From assembly GCA_003133205.1 (NCBI GenBank), contig PKWK01000250.1:1-33705 (forward strand): 33,705 nt of DNA, given 5' to 3'. Of the stretch, positions 31,499-33,705 are shown one piece after another (position 1 is the first letter of the stretch; every line of letters starts with the position of its first letter). Position numbers and translations under genes: made by a program. Below the pieces are notes generated by a model that made no database searches, was not told the origin of the DNA, and worked only from the letters and a program-made list of their open reading frames with translations. This DNA comes from Granulicella sp. (GTDB taxonomy: Bacteria > Acidobacteriota > Terriglobia > Terriglobales > Acidobacteriaceae).

Positions 31499-32365
31499 AT
31501 GGGGAACCCGTGGAAAAGTACTCGGCTGACGCTGGAGATGATCAAGTGGGAGCACTCGATCTTCGCGCTGCCGTTCGCGCTGACTGGCGCGGTGCTGGCG
31601 GCAGGTGGCTGGCCTCGGCTGCCCGCGCTGTTCTGGATTGTGGTGTGCATGATCTCTGCGCGCTCGGCTGCGATGGCGTTCAATCGGCTGGTTGACGCAC
31701 GGCTGGACGCGGTGAATCCGCGCACCGCGATGCGCGCGTTGCCGACTGGAACGCTGAATGCCGGCTTTGTCGCAGGATTCGTCGTGGTCTCCTCCGCCAT
31801 GTTCCTGGTGGCCGCTGGCATGCTGAACCGGCTGACGCTGGAGCTTGCGCCGCTGACCCTGGCGGTCCTGCTGGCCTACAGCTACATGAAGCGCGTGACT
31901 CGCTGGTCACACCTGGTGCTAGGGCTGTCGCTGGGCATTGCGCCGTCGGCTGCGTGGATCGCGGTGCGCGGATCGCTGGACCCGCGAATCGCGGTGCTGT
32001 CCGCGGCGGTGCTGCTGTGGGTGGGCGGCTTCGATGTCCTGTATGCGTGCCAGGACTTCGAGCACGATCGTGCGGCTGGCCTGAACAGCGTGCCCCAGGC
32101 GTTCGGCCTCGTGGCGGCCTTCTGGATTGCGCGCGCGATGCACCTGGGGATGCTCTGCTTGCTGTTCTGGCTGGTGCGGCTATTTGGGCTGGGCCCTCTT
32201 GCGATGGCGGGAGTGGGCACGGTCGCTGCGCTGCTGCTGTATGAACACAGCATCATCTCGCCGCGCGATCTGCAACGCATGAATGCAGCATTCTTCACTC
32301 TGAATGGACTGATCTCAATCGCGTTTTTCGGATTCTTTGCGGCGGACGTCCTGCTGCACAAATGA
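31499..32365 (+). CDS. UbiA-family prenyltransferase (4-hydroxybenzoate/MqnP type)
   Basis: The 288-residue protein has eight to nine membrane helices and both UbiA Asp-rich motifs: NRLVDARLD (Asn62, Asp66, Asp70) and CQDFEHDRAAGLNS (Asp186, Asp190), which bind Mg-diphosphate of the prenyl donor. The N-terminal MIKWEHSIFALPFALTGAVLA matches the 4-hydroxybenzoate polyprenyltransferase group, including MqnP of the futalosine menaquinone route. The product would be a quinone precursor, relevant to the quinol-linked cytochromes earlier in the window. No further mqn/ubi genes are present, so the exact substrate is inferred. ATG 31499 sits in AAGATGGAAGAATG. Confidence 0.86.
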   Translation: MGNPWKSTRLTLEMIKWEHSIFALPFALTGAVLAAGGWPRLPALFWIVVCMISARSAAMAFNRLVDARLDAVNPRTAMRALPTGTLNAGFVAGFVVVSSAMFLVAAGMLNRLTLELAPLTLAVLLAYSYMKRVTRWSHLVLGLSLGIAPSAAWIAVRGSLDPRIAVLSAAVLLWVGGFDVLYACQDFEHDRAAGLNSVPQAFGLVAAFWIARAMHLGMLCLLFWLVRLFGLGPLAMAGVGTVAALLLYEHSIISPRDLQRMNAAFFTLNGLISIAFFGFFAADVLLHK

Positions 32366-32391
32366 GAGGGCCCACGGGAAGTGGACCCTCT
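32365..32391 (+). terminator. Hairpin at the ubiA-family gene end
   Basis: AGAGGGCCCAC (32365-32375) pairs with GTGGACCCTCT (32381-32391) with one C-A mismatch and a five-base loop, starting at the stop codon. A T-run is missing. It faces the csbD gene on the other strand and could serve both. Confidence 0.45.
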
Positions 32392-32430
32392 TGGGACAGA
32401 AGTATAGACGGGCAGGGAGAGAAATCGAGA

Positions 32431-32718
32431 TTACGCGGAACGCTTGTGCTCGCGCTTGATTTCGTCTGCCTTCGAGGTGACCGCGTTCTTGACGTTCTGC
32501 GCGGTTGAGGTGATCTTCGCGCGAACGTCGTGTGCATGAGAATCCGCGTCGGTCTGGGCGGCGTCCTTTGTAGTTCCCCAGGCTTCTTTGGTGGCGCCCT
32601 TTACCTGGTCGGCGGTTCCGGAGTTGGCGAGCTTGGAGCTGCCAATCGCTTCGCCGACGGACTGCTTGACTTTACCCTTGAGTTGATCGAATTTTCCTTC
32701 TGCGGTATCACGATTCAT
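32431..32718 (-). CDS. CsbD-family stress protein
   Basis: The 95-residue protein begins MNRDTAEGKFDQLKGKVKQS and continues VGEAIGSSKLANSGTADQVK, a clear CsbD domain (about 1-58). The C-terminal 35 residues are charged, helical and Ala/Lys-rich (ITSTAQNVKNAVTSKADEIK). CsbD proteins are small, hydrophilic and induced by general stress; molecular function is unknown. AGGAG lies eight bases before ATG 32716-32718. The neighbouring mini-protein on the same strand may share regulation. Confidence 0.9.
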   Translation of the reverse strand: MNRDTAEGKFDQLKGKVKQSVGEAIGSSKLANSGTADQVKGATKEAWGTTKDAAQTDADSHAHDVRAKITSTAQNVKNAVTSKADEIKREHKRSA

Positions 32719-32793
32719 CGCCGAACTCCTGTGGTTCTCTACTGTTGGGACCCGGACAGGTCGCAGTTGCGGCTCAGCCCGGGCAAGAAATGT

Positions 32794-32943
32794 CTATACC
32801 GCCCGTCTGCCCGAAATCAGGTTGAAGATGATGCTGATGACGACGAGGATAAGGAGGAGATGAATCCAGGCCCCGACGGTGTAGACGCCTACTACTCCGA
32901 GCAGCCACAATACAAGCAGAATGACGGTGATAGTCCAAAGCAT
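32794..32943 (-). CDS. 49-residue membrane protein, lmo0937 type
   Basis: The frame from ATG 32941-32943 gives MLWTITVILLVLWLLGVVGV and ends NLISGRRAV. Two hydrophobic helices (about 3-23 and 26-44) are separated by YTVGAWIH. This length, the MLWTI start and the short basic tail match the lmo0937 family of tiny membrane proteins, often found next to CsbD genes. AGGAGAAG lies before the start. It lies upstream of csbD on the same strand, 75 bases apart. Function is unknown. Confidence 0.85.
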   Translation of the reverse strand: MLWTITVILLVLWLLGVVGVYTVGAWIHLLLILVVISIIFNLISGRRAV

Positions 32944-33097
32944 TTTTCTTCTCCTGAGACCTGCACGGCTATGTCTTCTGCCACAGGTCTGTGTATAACC
33001 AACTGCGGACCGTCCATGTGGTAAGTTGCGTGGTACTGGTGTGGGGTTGCCAATTGCGCGGTAGAAATGATTTTCCGGTGTTGTGCGGGGGTTGCCT

Positions 33098-33705
33098 GTG
33101 AAGGTCGCGATTCAGGGAGAACTGGGTTCAAACAGTCACATGGCGGCGCTCGCGATGCTGCGCGACGAGGGTGGCGCGGACGTGGAGATCGCTGCATGTG
33201 CCACGTCGGCTGAGGTTTTTGAGCGCGTCGTGTCGAGCTCTGTCGAGGCAGCGGTGCTGCCGATCGAGAACAGCCTGCATGGTTCGGTCGCGGAGCACTA
33301 CGATCTGCTGCTGGCCCAGCCGGTTCGGATTGCGCGCGAGAGCCTGCTGCGAGTGCGGCACAACCTGATCGTGCGGCCCGGCGTTGCGCCCGCGGATGTA
33401 AAACGCGTGATGTCCCATCCGGTTGCGCTCTCGCAATGCCGCAACTGGCTGGCTGCTCATCCCTGGTTCGAAGTGGTGAACTTCTATGACACGGCCGGCA
33501 GCGTGAAACACCTGATGGCGGAGCAGCTCGACGACACGGCCGGTATTGCCCCGGAGTTGGCCGCACGCCAGTACGGCGCCGAAGTGTTGATTGCCGGGAT
33601 TGAGGACCACGCGGAGAACTTCACGCGGTTCCACCTCATGGTGCCGGAGAGTCTATGGGTACCGGCGGCCGGTTCGAACAAGGCGAGCCTTGCGTTCAGC
33701 GTCGA
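33098..33705 (+). CDS. pheA: Prephenate dehydratase, N-terminal part
   Basis: The frame from GTG 33098 (GGGGG six bases ahead) runs 202 codons to the window edge. It starts MKVAIQGELGSNSHMAALAM, then has PIENSLHGSVAEHYDLL, SHPVALSQCRNWL and NFTRFHLMV, the conserved blocks of prephenate dehydratase, including the catalytic Thr-Arg-Phe. The enzyme converts prephenate to phenylpyruvate in phenylalanine synthesis. Reading NKASLAFSV at the edge is the first strand of the C-terminal ACT domain, which binds Phe for feedback control; its remainder lies outside. This is a monofunctional type with no chorismate mutase domain before it. Confidence 0.93.
   Translation, partial: MKVAIQGELGSNSHMAALAMLRDEGGADVEIAACATSAEVFERVVSSSVEAAVLPIENSLHGSVAEHYDLLLAQPVRIARESLLRVRHNLIVRPGVAPADVKRVMSHPVALSQCRNWLAAHPWFEVVNFYDTAGSVKHLMAEQLDDTAGIAPELAARQYGAEVLIAGIEDHAENFTRFHLMVPESLWVPAAGSNKASLAFSV

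Overview
The window is about 34 kb of GC-rich bacterial chromosome. The gene content (multihaem cytochromes with an outer-membrane barrel, BamA/TamB-type assembly genes, HrcA-GrpE-DnaJ, CsbD), the GTGGTAAGT/GTGGTCAGT-type intergenic repeats and the protein flavour suggest a Gram-negative soil bacterium of the Acidobacteriota (Acidobacteriaceae/Terriglobia type). This placement is inference from gene content and style; no 16S gene is present.

Layout. 1-1566: the 5' end of uvrB (minus, cut by the window edge), a histidine phosphatase and a HAD phosphatase. 1567-9593: the most notable region, an electron-transfer cluster. It holds a CRP-like site, a ten-haem MtrA/DmsE-type cytochrome, an MtrB/PioB-like outer-membrane barrel, a small monohaem cytochrome c, an eleven-haem membrane-anchored cytochrome, a cytochrome b membrane protein and a NapC/NirT-like cytochrome of ImcH-like layout. 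Together these can form a route between the quinone pool and the outside of the cell. 9595-11376: a TPR protein, an acyl-CoA thioesterase and an Mrp-type Fe-S carrier ATPase. 11377-12148: a gene-free stretch with repeats, hairpins and a candidate small RNA. 12149-15461: hrcA, grpE and dnaJ without dnaK. 15468-20399, all minus strand: an ECF sigma factor with a small overlapping partner, then aroK, an AI-2E-family permease, an unknown membrane-anchored protein, rsmE and a broken PIN-domain gene. 20592-21785: a MoeB/ThiF-type E1 enzyme. 22071-30468: a plus-strand envelope operon of a BamA/TamA-family protein with seven POTRA repeats, a SurA-N-type chaperone and a TamB-like giant. 30623-33705: a triple-BON protein, a UbiA prenyltransferase, CsbD, a 49-residue membrane protein and the start of pheA, cut by the window edge.

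Dispersed short repeats are a second theme. They sit between genes and in some cases inside genes: one is read in frame in the MoeB/ThiF gene, one supplies the grpE stop codon, and a separate palindrome is read in frame in rsmE. All functions are assigned by reading motifs and family resemblance by eye; no database search was possible.
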